NCBI GenBank assembly: GCA_022393335.1
Contig: JAJEKB010020956.1
Coordinates: 327,143-391,142 of the forward strand
Source: Macrotrachela quadricornifera
Lineage: Eukaryota > Rotifera > Eurotatoria > Philodinida > Philodinidae
Length of the DNA: 64,000 bases
Direction of reading: 5' to 3'
The notes under the pieces are model-generated. The model made no database searches. It was not told the DNA's origin and saw only the letters and a program-made list of their open reading frames with translations. Each line of letters starts with the position of its first letter. Positions within the stretch are counted from its first letter, which is position 1. This document shows positions 35,751 to 46,244 of this stretch, piece by piece. Made by a program: the position numbers and the translations under genes.

Positions 35751-36708
35751 TATAAAGGGCGTCCCAGAAGTTCTGAAATGATTTATATAATAATTTTTTT
35801 TGTAGTAAAATCCGTGTTTGAAAATTTGCCTCTATGAGTAAAAGATACAGTAAAAGACGCCCTACAAAATGGCCTTTGATTGACCTCGCTAGCGCATCTA
35901 GTAAGAAAGTTACAGCCTTTGAAATGTGCTTGAAAAGAAAGAAAAATTAACCGGGAGTCCGGTGGACGGGGTGATGAATCCATTAAAAGCCCCATAACTT
36001 CATCAAAATGAAAGGTTTTTCGATCGGGTTTGTTTTTCTTTGATCAAAATTGATTGCTCTTCTCAACCTATCTGTAAGATTCAAACATCGAACATATTTT
36101 CCATTTCTTGGTAGATTTCCTGTCTTAAACATGGGTTGTCGAAAATTTGGCCTATTTTGAAACTTGGTTCTCAAATAGTCCATGTGTCTTAATACATTTT
36201 TCTACATATCACGAGAAAGAGTACATTTAGAAGTACTAAACACAAACTGAGTTCTCACTTTCGCTACGCTTTTTTTACGGAAATAGTGGAGAGGAGGAAG
36301 TTAGAATCGAAAGAAGTACCAAATTTACAAAGTTTTCATTTTTTCGCCTCGCATATAATTTGTTCAGTTTCCTTAACTGGAGTTCTGAAATTAAAGGTTA
36401 GGTATAACTTTGTAGAAAATTTGACGGCGCTTCTATTTTAAAAAGAATTTGTTCTAGGGTACCTAATAAATACGAGTTAAAGCACAAATACTATGATTGG
36501 ATTTCCGGTTAATTTTTCTTTTTTCTCAAGCACATTTCAAAGCTTGTAACTTTCTTACTAGATGCGCTAGCGAGGTCAATCAAAGGCCATTTTGTAGGGC
36601 GTCTTTTACTGTATCTTTTCCTCACAGAGGCAAATTTTCAAACACGGATTTTACTACAAAAAAAATTATTATATAAATCGTTTCAGAACTTCTGGGACAC
36701 CCTTTATA
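35751..36708. mobile_element. 958-bp element with ~200-bp terminal inverted repeats
   Basis: The left arm 35751-35953 starts 'tataaagggcgtcccagaag' and the right arm 36505-36708 mirrors it to 'ggacaccctttata' with a few substitutions. The end AGGG-T/C-GTCCCAGAAGTTC resembles Tc1/mariner-type termini, and TA flanks are available (TATA at both borders), but the class is inference. The 550-bp interior has no transposase. Non-autonomous. Confidence 0.75.
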
Positions 36709-39654
36709 TAATACAAGAAAGAAAGCCATTGAGGCAAAACGAGAATAAAAGATTACAAAGAGAAGAAAAGAGAGATATATAGAAGAAGATATATGTCCAA
36801 GGGTGAGTGATGATATGATATTACCGTTAACAGTCCTTCTCCCCTTGTAAGATGTGTGTCCTTATACATCAATACCATCTTTGAATTCCTTTATTTTGTA
36901 CAAGTATAGCTAACTAAATGTTGATCACTTGCACGTCTACTACAAGTATTTTCATCTAATCGATCTTCAATAATATACGTAATAAATCTTGAATGATCCA
37001 GAAAAATATACCATTATTGTATGCTCATATATAACGACATTTTTCTTTTAATATAAATAACTTGTTTTTATATGTTATTATTAATATATATGCATTATCC
37101 TAATTAATTAATGACATTTTTGATAAAATTTCTACTTGAGTATTTGATGGATAACGGACAAATAAAGATTTATGGCATAAAATAAAAACCTTTCAATTGT
37201 TGATGACCATATTAAATCACATAAATTACCGTGTATCAGTTGATTGTATATGTGTTTCATATCATCAAGATTATAAATAACATTTGTTTATATATATGTC
37301 ACAGGCAAAATTAAATTTAGGTAGCATTCGTTTTCAATTAGGCGCGACGTTTTAAATAAATTCTAACTTTCACTATTAAAAAAAATAATTATTTCTTTAA
37401 ATAAATTGATGGAATAATAATTTTTAATAGTTCAATTAGATGTGTACACCACCGATAAATACGGTTTCGGTTTTTCAAAATTTAAACCGAGCAGAGCTCA
37501 AGAAAAGTATTTTTTAAGACTCTACTAGAGACTAGTAAATTAATCTACTTTTTGTCAACTTGCTCGTATAATTTGAAGAGATTATCTCTTAAACTTCATA
37601 AATTAAAAATACTCCACATCCGAAGACCTCTCCTTAATAGGGGTCTGCCAAAGAAGTAACGTCATACATATAATGATAATTCTTCCGAAATTATTAAATT
37701 AATGGAGAAACTGTTGTTTTGGTCGATATATTTGATCGAAAGTATGTTGAATTTTTATGTATCACAGACATGCGAATTCAATTGAGATTGGAATCCTCGA
37801 AATATTAAAAAAAATAAATTATATTATGAATACAATTCTATAAACAATTTGAAATAATTCTTTTAGACAGAAATTCGCAAACATAGTTCAGTTAGACACA
37901 ATACACAAAACATCGCCATGTGTAGACTTCTTTCGACATAGTTCAATAATAAACAATCGTTCATAAAGATTAAGTGTAGAGTCTAATTTAAAACTGATTG
38001 AAAATAATTATACAATTTCTCTTCTTTTTTTTCCAACCTCTGTTTTAACTGCATGACAGAAGCTCCGTTATAAAAGCTAGTTTGAATCAGATTGAAAAAA
38101 TTTCGGCAGTATCTGCTCGTCTATCAACCACCTGCTCTGGACAAATCATAAAGATGCGTTTATACAAGCTGATCTGAAATAAACTGAGAATAAATCTACA
38201 AGTTTTCATCCTTTTTCAACCACCTGTTCGAGATAAGTTTTAAAGATTAGATTATAACGACTATTTCGAAACAGAATAAAAGAAATGTAGAATTTCTCAG
38301 TTCTTTCTAACCTACCATGTAATAAAAAAATTAATCTTTGCTAACATATGAAGCCATGTACGATGTGTATGATCATATTTATGTTGAACCCACACTGGAA
38401 GACATGACAAACGTTTATATAGTTTATCGCCCGATTATAGTTGTTAAAATAAACAGCTACTACGACTAACTATAAAAATTCATCTTCCTTCTGCTTTTTT
38501 TCGGTCGGGAGTATTTTACTGACTGAGTAATTAAAGCAGTTATGTTCCGATCAACTGACCATTATTTATTTTTATTAGATCAAGGCAAAATTTAACTATC
38601 ATTCGAGTACATCAAATTAATTTCTTAATTAAATTCAAAATATAATGAAAACATGTGTGTTGATCCTTCAAGTGTGAGAAATGTTGATTCAAAATGTTAT
38701 TAAAATAAAATCAGTAATCTTAACTTTAAAACTCTATCCTCCTTTTTCTTTCTCTCTTATTTGTCGGATGACTTTTTTCTCTCGGAATAACGTAAAAGGT
38801 GTGTTTGGATTCCTCAAATGTTTAATAACAAACGTTCGTGCACACTGCATCTACCTAAATACAAATCAATATCTATCGAATAAAATCTACTTCAAATAAT
38901 CATATATAAATTCCATTTTAAAATCTGTTAAATCTTAAACATAAACTAAAAATTTAAATAGTTCTTCATTTTATTTTTACTCAAAACTAAACTGAATATA
39001 ATACAAAATTTGAAATCTAAGTCTAATTCTGCCTAAATCCTAATTTGGCTTGACACATATGCATTTTTTGAAATAAAAAAATTGAATAAATCTATCATCG
39101 ATTGTCGTACATAATGATGATGAAAATTTTTTTGATATCATGACGATTTTCGTCGGCATTAATTTTGTTGATGATCCAATTATTGCTTATGATGCATGAA
39201 CAATTGTAGAAAATAATAAATGCAATGGATGACATAAATAATAATGTAATATAATTAATAACGTAATGAATAACATAAGTAATAATGTGATAAATAATAT
39301 GAATCATAGTGTAATTATTTCTTGTTGTAGATACTGCCCAAGCTATCTCGTACGCCATTAGTGCGCGTGATGTTACGCATACTGTGCGCGTACTATTATG
39401 TATCAAGTCTGTAACACTTGGTACGCGTTCGTACGCGATTGGCACGCGTGATATCACGTCACGGCTAAAGTTGTGAGCAAAAATTATGCAAACAAAGGAC
39501 TTGCCTAAAGCTACACCTTTGATGAATACGTCACACTCGGTGAGCGCACTGCGCGTAAAAATGGTGCACGCACTAACTTGAATTGTGTTTGTTTCTTCTT
39601 TGTGATAGATGGTGTTATTTTTAATTTATTTTCTAGATCATTTTTTGACGTATT
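36709..39654. other. long non-coding interval
   Basis: About 2.9 kb without a gene. At 39340-39580 a GC-richer patch is dense in 'gcgcgt', 'acgcgt' and 'gtgcgcgt' words, possibly another CGCGT-type repeat. At 38834 a partial 'cactgcatctacc' matches the GATGCAGCGTG family. Confidence 0.4.
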
Positions 39655-40345
39655 GTTCACGTGAAAAATAATTCATTTTAATAAGTGATTCGGCACGTTC
39701 TTTTTTTTCACTTGATTTAAATCCAATCATCACTTCGGTATGATCAGGATTGATTGTTATTTGATGACTTGTGAAAATGTTATCATCTAATAATTGTACC
39801 CGGATTTTATGATAATCATATCGATAATATATTGGTCGAACAATTTTATTTTAAAATTTTGGATTTTATTTATTCTTTAGGTTAAATTTTTCATTCTTTC
39901 CTCTGTCTTTCTTGTTTAGATAGCGTTGTTGTTGTTGTTGTTGTTGTTGTGATTCCAGTTGTTATAAAGGATCAATTTCATTCATATCTTGTTGTATGGT
40001 TGTTATTGTTAATTCAAGTGGCGGATCATGTGAATGATTTAATACTGGTTGTGTTTTATAAAATTGTACAATATAAATTTCAATTTCTTCATTGCTAGTA
40101 TCCAATAAATTATCTTGATAATTATTAATAATTGTTGATGTTATTTTTAAAAATTGATTGGTGGTTATTAATGACGTTGCTCTTGTTGGTTGTTCATTGT
40201 AAGTGTTTTCATTTAAATATTCAGGATACATGACGAAATAAAGTTCAGTAACAGATGCGCAGTTATGTATAGCATATTCAATCATTTTTGTTTTTTCGAC
40301 TTGTATATCATAATATTTTCTATGGAATAGTTTACTTCTCCATGT
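39655..40345 (-). pseudogene. unrecognised gene remnant with polyglutamine tract
   Basis: A protein-like minus-strand frame runs from an acceptor-like 'aatacattag' at about 40345. It reads TWRSKLFHRKYYDIQVEKTK, continues through MIEYAIHNCASVTELYF to MNEIDPL, and hits TAA at 39962-39964. It goes on in the same frame through seven Gln codons (CAA run, 39928-39951) and a Lys-rich patch, meets two more TAA codons near 39850-39865, and then gives PIYYRYDYHKIRVQLLDD and FKSSEKKERAESLIKMNYFS before a final stop. Codon composition and the shared frame argue for one decayed gene. I do not recognise the family; the HKIRVQLLDD piece is faintly UBX-like, which is not enough for a call. Confidence 0.4.
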
Positions 40346-40375
40346 TCCTAATGTATTACTAATCCACAATTCCAA

Positions 40376-41020
40376 TCATTCACTGTTTCTGACTTGTCGA
40401 GGAATTGATGTAAAGTAATAGCCACCACTGTTTGAAGAGAATAAGGGTTTTTTGGAAATGATATAATGAAGAGATGCAGGATGTCCGCCGCTTGAGAATT
40501 AGGAAAATCCAGCCTACAGGTTAGTTTTAGGTTTTATTTTGCTCGTCCGTTTTGATTTTCCAGAAAACTGGTATGTCTGAAGATTGTAAAATTTTAGAAC
40601 AGGTGGAAATAATTTTTTGAAATTATTGTGATGACATCATCAAGGGGGAGGAGGTCTTCGAATTATGACAAGTGATGACATGGAAGGGGAGGGAGTCCAA
40701 AATTCTCAAAAAAGTGATGACATCATAACCCTTTCATCACGACGGGTCTTACCGGTGGAACTCACTTTGCATTTCATACTCGAATCTCGAAATACGTTTT
40801 ATTAAGAAAACTGCATAAACCATAAGACGCAGCGAGAAAAGCTCTACAATTCTCATAGCGAATCTAATTTTAATTGTCTAATTTTTGTTTTGAAAGAATA
40901 TAAAACTCTGTTTGACTTGTTTTCTAGGTTAGGAAAACATCATTTTTGTCCGCACGTATGTGAAATTTCATGTTTCTTATTTCATCTTTTTATCATCTAA
41001 TATGGCTTCGTAAGGAAAAA
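40376..41020. other. non-coding, carries one GATGCAGCGTG-family motif
   Basis: A GGGGGAGGAGG-type purine-rich stretch at 40640-40700 and the motif 'gacgcagcgagaaaagctct' at 40815. No gene. Confidence 0.4.
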
Positions 41021-41024
41021 TAAA

Positions 41025-41265
41025 ATATACTACAAGATGCAACGAGAAGCGCTCTACAATCTACATTGTAAAGCTTATTTCGATTGTACACCTTTTGTTT
41101 TCATAAAAAGCAAAATTCTGTGCGATTAATTTTTTCAACCTCAACAATTGGTCGCACACAGTTTTGCTTTTTTTAAAAACAAAAGGTATACAATCGAAAT
41201 AAGCTTGACGATGTAGATTATTGTATAGCGTTTCACGCTGCATTTTATAGTATATTTTGTTTTAG
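41025..41265. mobile_element. ~240-bp palindromic MITE of GATGCAGCGTG family
   Basis: Arms mirror about a centre near 41145. The left reads 'gatgcaacgagaagcgctct' and on to 'gcttatttcgattgtacacc' and 'ttttgtttt'; the right repeats these as complement and ends in 'tttcacgctgcatttta'. About 85% arm identity. Confidence 0.6.
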
Positions 41266-41456
41266 AATAAAACGAATTTAGAGATGTTACTTTATATGGT
41301 AATCGAATCACAGTCAAAGGAATATGTGAGCAACTCCTAATAGTGTCACTTGTAATAAAACTCATTCTATGTATCTGTCTCCTCTCCGTCCGCGATGCTC
41401 ATCTTGACTTATAGGATTTCAAATATTACAACAATGAATTCTAGGGGTGGTGAATT

Positions 41457-41567
41457 AAGTTCAAGTTAAATTAAACAATGTGATTGGTTAATTCAGAGTT
41501 AAATCATCTAAAAAAGATGATTTAAATCTTAATGCACCAGTCGCATTGCTTAATTCAACTTGAACTT
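41457..41567. mobile_element. 111-bp palindromic MITE
   Basis: Arms 'aagttcaagtt' to 'gattggt' (about 31 bp, four mismatches or so) and a central 'catctaaaaaagatg' hairpin. It shares ordered words with 13199-13305 and 16140-16220. Confidence 0.6.
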
Positions 41568-42117
41568 GAATACAATGTCCATACTGATGTTAATGTATAA
41601 ACAGTGATCAAAAGACTGTTACTCTCATTTGAATAAGAAAGCTTAAAATAAATGAATGGTTGAAAAAAATGTCGCAAGAAAAAATTTTGAATATTAAATT
41701 TAAAATAGAAAAGATTAAGGAATGCTGTGTTCTTTATCGAAACAATTTTGTTCAAAGATTTTCATCGATGCAAGATAATTAATGTATTTCTTCACTTCAT
41801 AAACTATTAGGCTCTGATAGAAACATGTCAGACAGTCTGACCCACACAACAAGCATGTATTTATTGATTAAATCTTCTAATGCAATTTTTCATTTTAATA
41901 TATACTATGAGCTGACAATTCGAGCTAGGTGCTATTATTCTTTGATAAACAGAGAGAGAGACAGAAACTCTTACATAATTGCAATAGAAAAGGATTAGAA
42001 TGGGAAATATTTGAAAGCAAAATTTTTCTCGTAGTTGAATGCATGTAGGTAAAACATATGCAAGAACGATGTGCTTTATCTTATCTAAGCACATTTACGA
42101 ATGAAATGTCTTATCGT

Positions 42118-42126
42118 GTATATATA
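42118..42126 (+). promoter_or_regulatory. TATA box of beta-helix gene
   Basis: TATATATAC about 70 bp upstream of the ATG at 42196, followed by 'ctcttctcacag' as a possible transcription start region. Confidence 0.45.
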
Positions 42127-42195
42127 CTCTTCTCACAGAAGAGCCTTTATTGAAGAAAAAAATAATTATTCTGCTTGTTTGTTACATACATCAAA

Positions 42196-43359
42196 ATGTA
42201 CGTTCTTCTTGTAACTCTAGCACAAATAGTACTTGTAAGTATGTCGAACAACAATCATCCCATAGAAAGTTTAACCAAAGTTGATCCTCGTCATGGCAGA
42301 GTCGATAATCCAATGGTAGTACCTGAGTATGATTGTGCACTTAGAGCTTTTACTATTGAAATGGCTGGATACATTGCACCTACACCGTTGAAAACTAATT
42401 GGACGATACTTAGTCAAAGTGCTTTTCAAATGAATCAATGTAATATCACATCGCATACTGCTTATCAAACGTCAAGTTCTCCTAATCCCTTTAAGATGGT
42501 ACCAGAAATAGAAAAGGGGACTTGTCATCATATAATATTTGTACATGATTTAAAAGGTAATGACTTGTTCGATGGAACATTCGAAAAACCAATGAAAACT
42601 ATACAAGCAGCTCTATCTTTTACACGTACTCTACGTACCATATTTCATAATGGTAGCACATTGTGTATTACAATACGTGGAGGAACTTATTATCTTGGAA
42701 CAAATGCTACCACATCAAGTAGTCAAATTGGTGCTATAGCTTTAACAAGTAATGACAGTAATCTTGTGATTGAAAATTATCAAGATGAACGTGTTGTATT
42801 GAGTGGTGGTACATTATTACAATTGCAATGGTCCATTCATACTAAAATAGCCGGTGGTGCTACAATCATGAAAGCTCAGATTTCATCTTCTGTTAATCTT
42901 GAACAGTTCAATGAGTTATATATTGATGGTCGAAGAGCCATTGTTGCTAAATATCCTAATGGTGATCCTTCTACTCAAGGTTTATATGCGAAAGATCCTG
43001 GATTTTCATACAATGCACACAGTTGGATACCACCGACTTTTAATCGAAGTGTAGAAATTCATGTACAAGAACCTTATCGTAATGGTACAGTATTTACTAA
43101 TTATCAACTTGGTGTAGGTGGTGGTGCTTCTGTTTTTGATCCTCCTACTAATTTTTGGAGTACAGCTTCACCACCTCAAGGTAATAATTACGTTGTTCCT
43201 CGTGGTCTGGTTGTGAATAATGGTGCATTACCTCATATAAGTAATTGGAGTAAGCCAGCTACTGGTTTTGTGCATGCTTTTCATTCAGGTTATTGGGGTA
43301 GTTGGGTATTTGAAATAGCATCAGTCAATAGTACAGAAAATAAACATGTAATGTTTTAA
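42196..43359 (+). CDS. secreted right-handed beta-helix (pectate-lyase-like) protein, probably 3'-truncated
   Basis: 387 residues from ATG at 42196; the in-frame TTG at 42175 is not needed, and a TATA box lies 70 bp upstream. Residues 1-16 (MYVLLVTLAQIVLVSM) form a signal peptide, so the protein is secreted. After a Cys-containing region, the stretch GTFEKPMKTIQAALSFTRTL, then LCITIRGGTYYL and ERVVLSGG, is the N-terminal entry of a right-handed parallel beta-helix, as in parallel-beta-helix carbohydrate-active and related secreted enzymes. Many N-glycosylation sites. No catalytic residues can be assigned. The product ends at ENKHVMF, where family members continue into the helix (for example a GRGGFQE-like turn), and the following DNA shows no continuation. 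A 3' truncation or a missed intron at CAT/GTAATG is likely. Confidence 0.7.
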   Translation: MYVLLVTLAQIVLVSMSNNNHPIESLTKVDPRHGRVDNPMVVPEYDCALRAFTIEMAGYIAPTPLKTNWTILSQSAFQMNQCNITSHTAYQTSSSPNPFKMVPEIEKGTCHHIIFVHDLKGNDLFDGTFEKPMKTIQAALSFTRTLRTIFHNGSTLCITIRGGTYYLGTNATTSSSQIGAIALTSNDSNLVIENYQDERVVLSGGTLLQLQWSIHTKIAGGATIMKAQISSSVNLEQFNELYIDGRRAIVAKYPNGDPSTQGLYAKDPGFSYNAHSWIPPTFNRSVEIHVQEPYRNGTVFTNYQLGVGGGASVFDPPTNFWSTASPPQGNNYVVPRGLVVNNGALPHISNWSKPATGFVHAFHSGYWGSWVFEIASVNSTENKHVMF

Positions 43360-44532
43360 TTGTACTGTATCATGTACTATCAAACCTTATTTTACTCTTT
43401 CATTTGTGATAAATATTTATTTTAATAATGGATTTGATAATTTTTTTACACTATAGAATTGTACAAATTTAAATCTGATTTCTTTCTGGTTTTGTGTATA
43501 CAGACTATTTAATATGGTTATTTTACCTTCAATTCTTAATTGTTTTTTTTTTGAATGTAGTAATTCTTTTCAAAGCAAAATCATCAGCTTAATATCTTAT
43601 TAGGACGACAATCAAACTATCAACTATTAATTCGAATAGTTTTTTTTGACTATTATCAAGCCACACAGAAAAAACAAAATATCTAAATTTCATAATATTG
43701 AAATCTTTTTGAGCAACAATTCTTGAATAAAAAAAAGCTAAAATTATCCTATTCATAAAAAAAGAAGAATTACTACTATCAATTATAACATTAGACTAAT
43801 AGTTAAGTTCTCACGATGTTTTAATGTATGTTGACTGCATACAACATTTAACAGACCATTTGTATGCTGAACAAAATTAATCAAATAAATCCCAGTTGAT
43901 TTAAATAATAGTAGTATTTATTATTAGAGATATAAATGCATTAAATGATCTGATATTGCTAAAATTTTTTGCATGCATAATTTTAAGAAATTACTATTTA
44001 ATCCACATATATATGCATGAATATCCTTTGGAATAGAATCATCGACCATAAACGTTTATAATTCATGCACGATTGAACGGTTTTATTTTTAAACTCTTCA
44101 ATAGTTGCCTTACATTTTCCATAATTATCTGTGTTTAAGGCAACTTCTAACTATGTATATATTATTCTATCGATAATACTAACAACAATAATTAGAGATA
44201 GAATGAAAAGATTATAATGCATAATCAATAAATAACTAATGAATGTACAAAATTATTGATAAAAAAGATTTTAACGGGAAAATACAGAAAAAAAACATGA
44301 GATCTTTAAGTCTCAAATACTACTTTCAAAAAATTTGTAACAATTTTCTGAAGGTAACCGTATTCATATTAAGAATGTACTTGTGAACATTCAGTTCTAA
44401 GTCGATACTTAGCGGCTCGAATCGAATTGAGTTGAATTTTTTTCACTCGTTTCAACCTCTGATAACATTTGCATGTGATATTATTGAAATAACAGAATAA
44501 ACAATAGATAAAGATATAAAAATGAAGTAAAC
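43360..44532. other. non-coding, AT-rich
   Basis: No gene. It contains an imperfect local palindrome around 43655 and poly-T tracts. 'gatataaaaatg' at 44511-44522 may be the TATA element of the next gene, though it is very close to the start. Confidence 0.4.
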
Positions 44533-45384
44533 ATGAAAATTCTCGTTGTAATAATACGAAAGATGAATATAACAACAACAACAACAACATCACCTGAAGT
44601 ATCATCATCATTTTTTAGTTATATATGTGATAAATATTTTTATTCATCTGAATGGTTAACATTTACTGTTTGTATTTATATAACATTTCAAACAATTTTT
44701 TGGTTCTATAATTTATTTCTTCTCTATATTGAATATAATGATATTCCTTGGATTGATAAATATCGAATACAAAAACATAAACCAAAACTTCGTTTTCAAC
44801 CTGATATTATTCGACAAATGAAAGAGGGAACAATAAAACATCAATTATCATTAACACTTTCATTACCATTATTATATTATTTATTAAATTATTTTGGTCA
44901 TATTTCTGTTCGTTCATCGATTCCATCATTATTTACAATAATATGGCAAATAATTTTATTTATATTAAGTGAAGATTTTATATTTTTTTGGACACATTAT
45001 TTATTTCATACACGTTGGTTATATAAACATATACATAAAAAACATCATATATTTAAACAACCAACAGGTGTTGTTTTTGTTTTAGCTGATCCATGGGAAT
45101 CATTATTACAAAATCAACTTGCTGTTTGGATTGCACCAATTTTTTTAAAAGAAAAACATATATTTACAATATGTTTATGGGTATTTATTCGTGTATATCA
45201 AACAATAAATGCACATAGTGGTTATGATTTACCATATATAGGTGCACAATATTATTTTCCATGGTTAATGTCTGGAACATTACAACATGATTATCATCAT
45301 CAATATGCTAAAATGAATTATGGAAGTTTTTTAACATTATGGGATAGATTTATGAATACACATCAAATAAAAAAAAATGACTAA
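44533..45384 (+). CDS. fatty acid hydroxylase-superfamily membrane protein (sterol desaturase-like)
   Basis: 283 residues, single exon. It has hydrophobic segments near 42-66, 105-122 and 132-152, and the histidine boxes of the di-iron fatty acid hydroxylase superfamily (PF04116): HYLFH at 155-159, HIHKKHH ending at 172, NAHSGYD at 226-232 and HDYHH at 252-256. Such enzymes sit in the endoplasmic reticulum and use O2 to oxidise a lipid; the closest general type is C-4 methylsterol oxidase/sterol desaturase-like. The substrate cannot be read from sequence. Start ATG 44533 is used; ATG 44563, just before a poly-Thr run, is an alternative. AATAAA lies at 45413. All boxes are intact, so it is probably functional. 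Confidence 0.85.
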   Translation: MKILVVIIRKMNITTTTTTSPEVSSSFFSYICDKYFYSSEWLTFTVCIYITFQTIFWFYNLFLLYIEYNDIPWIDKYRIQKHKPKLRFQPDIIRQMKEGTIKHQLSLTLSLPLLYYLLNYFGHISVRSSIPSLFTIIWQIILFILSEDFIFFWTHYLFHTRWLYKHIHKKHHIFKQPTGVVFVLADPWESLLQNQLAVWIAPIFLKEKHIFTICLWVFIRVYQTINAHSGYDLPYIGAQYYFPWLMSGTLQHDYHHQYAKMNYGSFLTLWDRFMNTHQIKKND

Positions 45385-45412
45385 ACTTATTTTTTTTTCT
45401 TTCATTTTATTT

Positions 45413-45418
45413 AATAAA
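45413..45418 (+). terminator. polyadenylation signal of hydroxylase gene
   Basis: AATAAA 29 bp past the stop codon. Confidence 0.45.
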
Positions 45419-45739
45419 TGTTCAATTTTATATTTTATATGGGAGAATAATTAAGAGATAAACAATAAATTTATAGATCTTAGAAAAAGTTACTATATCA
45501 AAATAAAAGATGCTTAAATTCAGAAAGAAATTTCTTTTAAGATTATTCGTTTAGATTCAGAATGTTTCATTGCTAAAAAAATCGATACATCTTTTATGAT
45601 TTATTTTATAGTCTCTCTAGGATTATGATATCTACATATGTTCTATTAACATAAACAAGCACAATATATTAAGCAAAAAATTTTATATTAAAGTTACAGA
45701 TGAAACATTCTACAAATAATAATAGTTGTTTTTCAGGGT

Positions 45740-46240
45740 TTTCGTGCAATGGTAAGGTCAATCATGTTCTTGTACATTTCGCGCAGTGATTCCTATGCCT
45801 ATTTTCGATTCGATTTTTGTTGAAATATTGTATTGCACATGAATAAATTGTGTAATGTTACAAATTCTAAAAGATGTTCATCACATTCATTCGTTGATCT
45901 ATAACCATATTTACCTACGAAAGATTCCCAGCCAGTATCACCATCACCTACCTTCATGTTCCAGTCATCAGTCATAATAAGTATATTTTTTTTTAGGAAT
46001 TTTTACTATAGTCTCTTACAAATCACAATAATATGCTCAGATCTCGTTCTTCGATACATCAGTTGTTGGGACATCTAGCAGTGACTAATCTTGAATTTAT
46101 TGAATTATAACCAAGGAGTGCCTTTCGAACTCTTGTACTGAGCACTATTTTAACACCATTAATGTGCATGCTGCCTTCTCCAAAGTGCTCATAGTGTTCG
46201 GACATTCCACGTACCAACTAGAAAAATGTCTATCGCCATC
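45740..46240 (-). pseudogene. LINE (non-LTR retrotransposon) APE endonuclease remnant
   Basis: Minus-strand fragments follow the order of the apurinic-type endonuclease of LINEs. They are LVRGMSEHYEHFGEG and INGVKIVLSTRVRKALLGYN with SINSRLVTAR (around 46110-46220), then MTDDWNMKVGDGDTGWESF, GKYGYRSTNECDEHLLEFVT, LHNLFMCNTIFQQK and EMYKNMIDLTI (45750-45970). The MTDDWNMKVG segment corresponds to the catalytic GDWN/GDFN-A-KVG motif with Gly changed to Asp. Several stops and frame breaks. No reverse transcriptase follows downstream (below 45740), so the copy is truncated and dead. Confidence 0.65.
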
Positions 46241-46244
46241 TTCA

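Noticed and set aside
39920..39952. GTT/CAA microsatellite as an independent feature
   Set aside because: It is the polyglutamine codon run of the minus-strand gene remnant.
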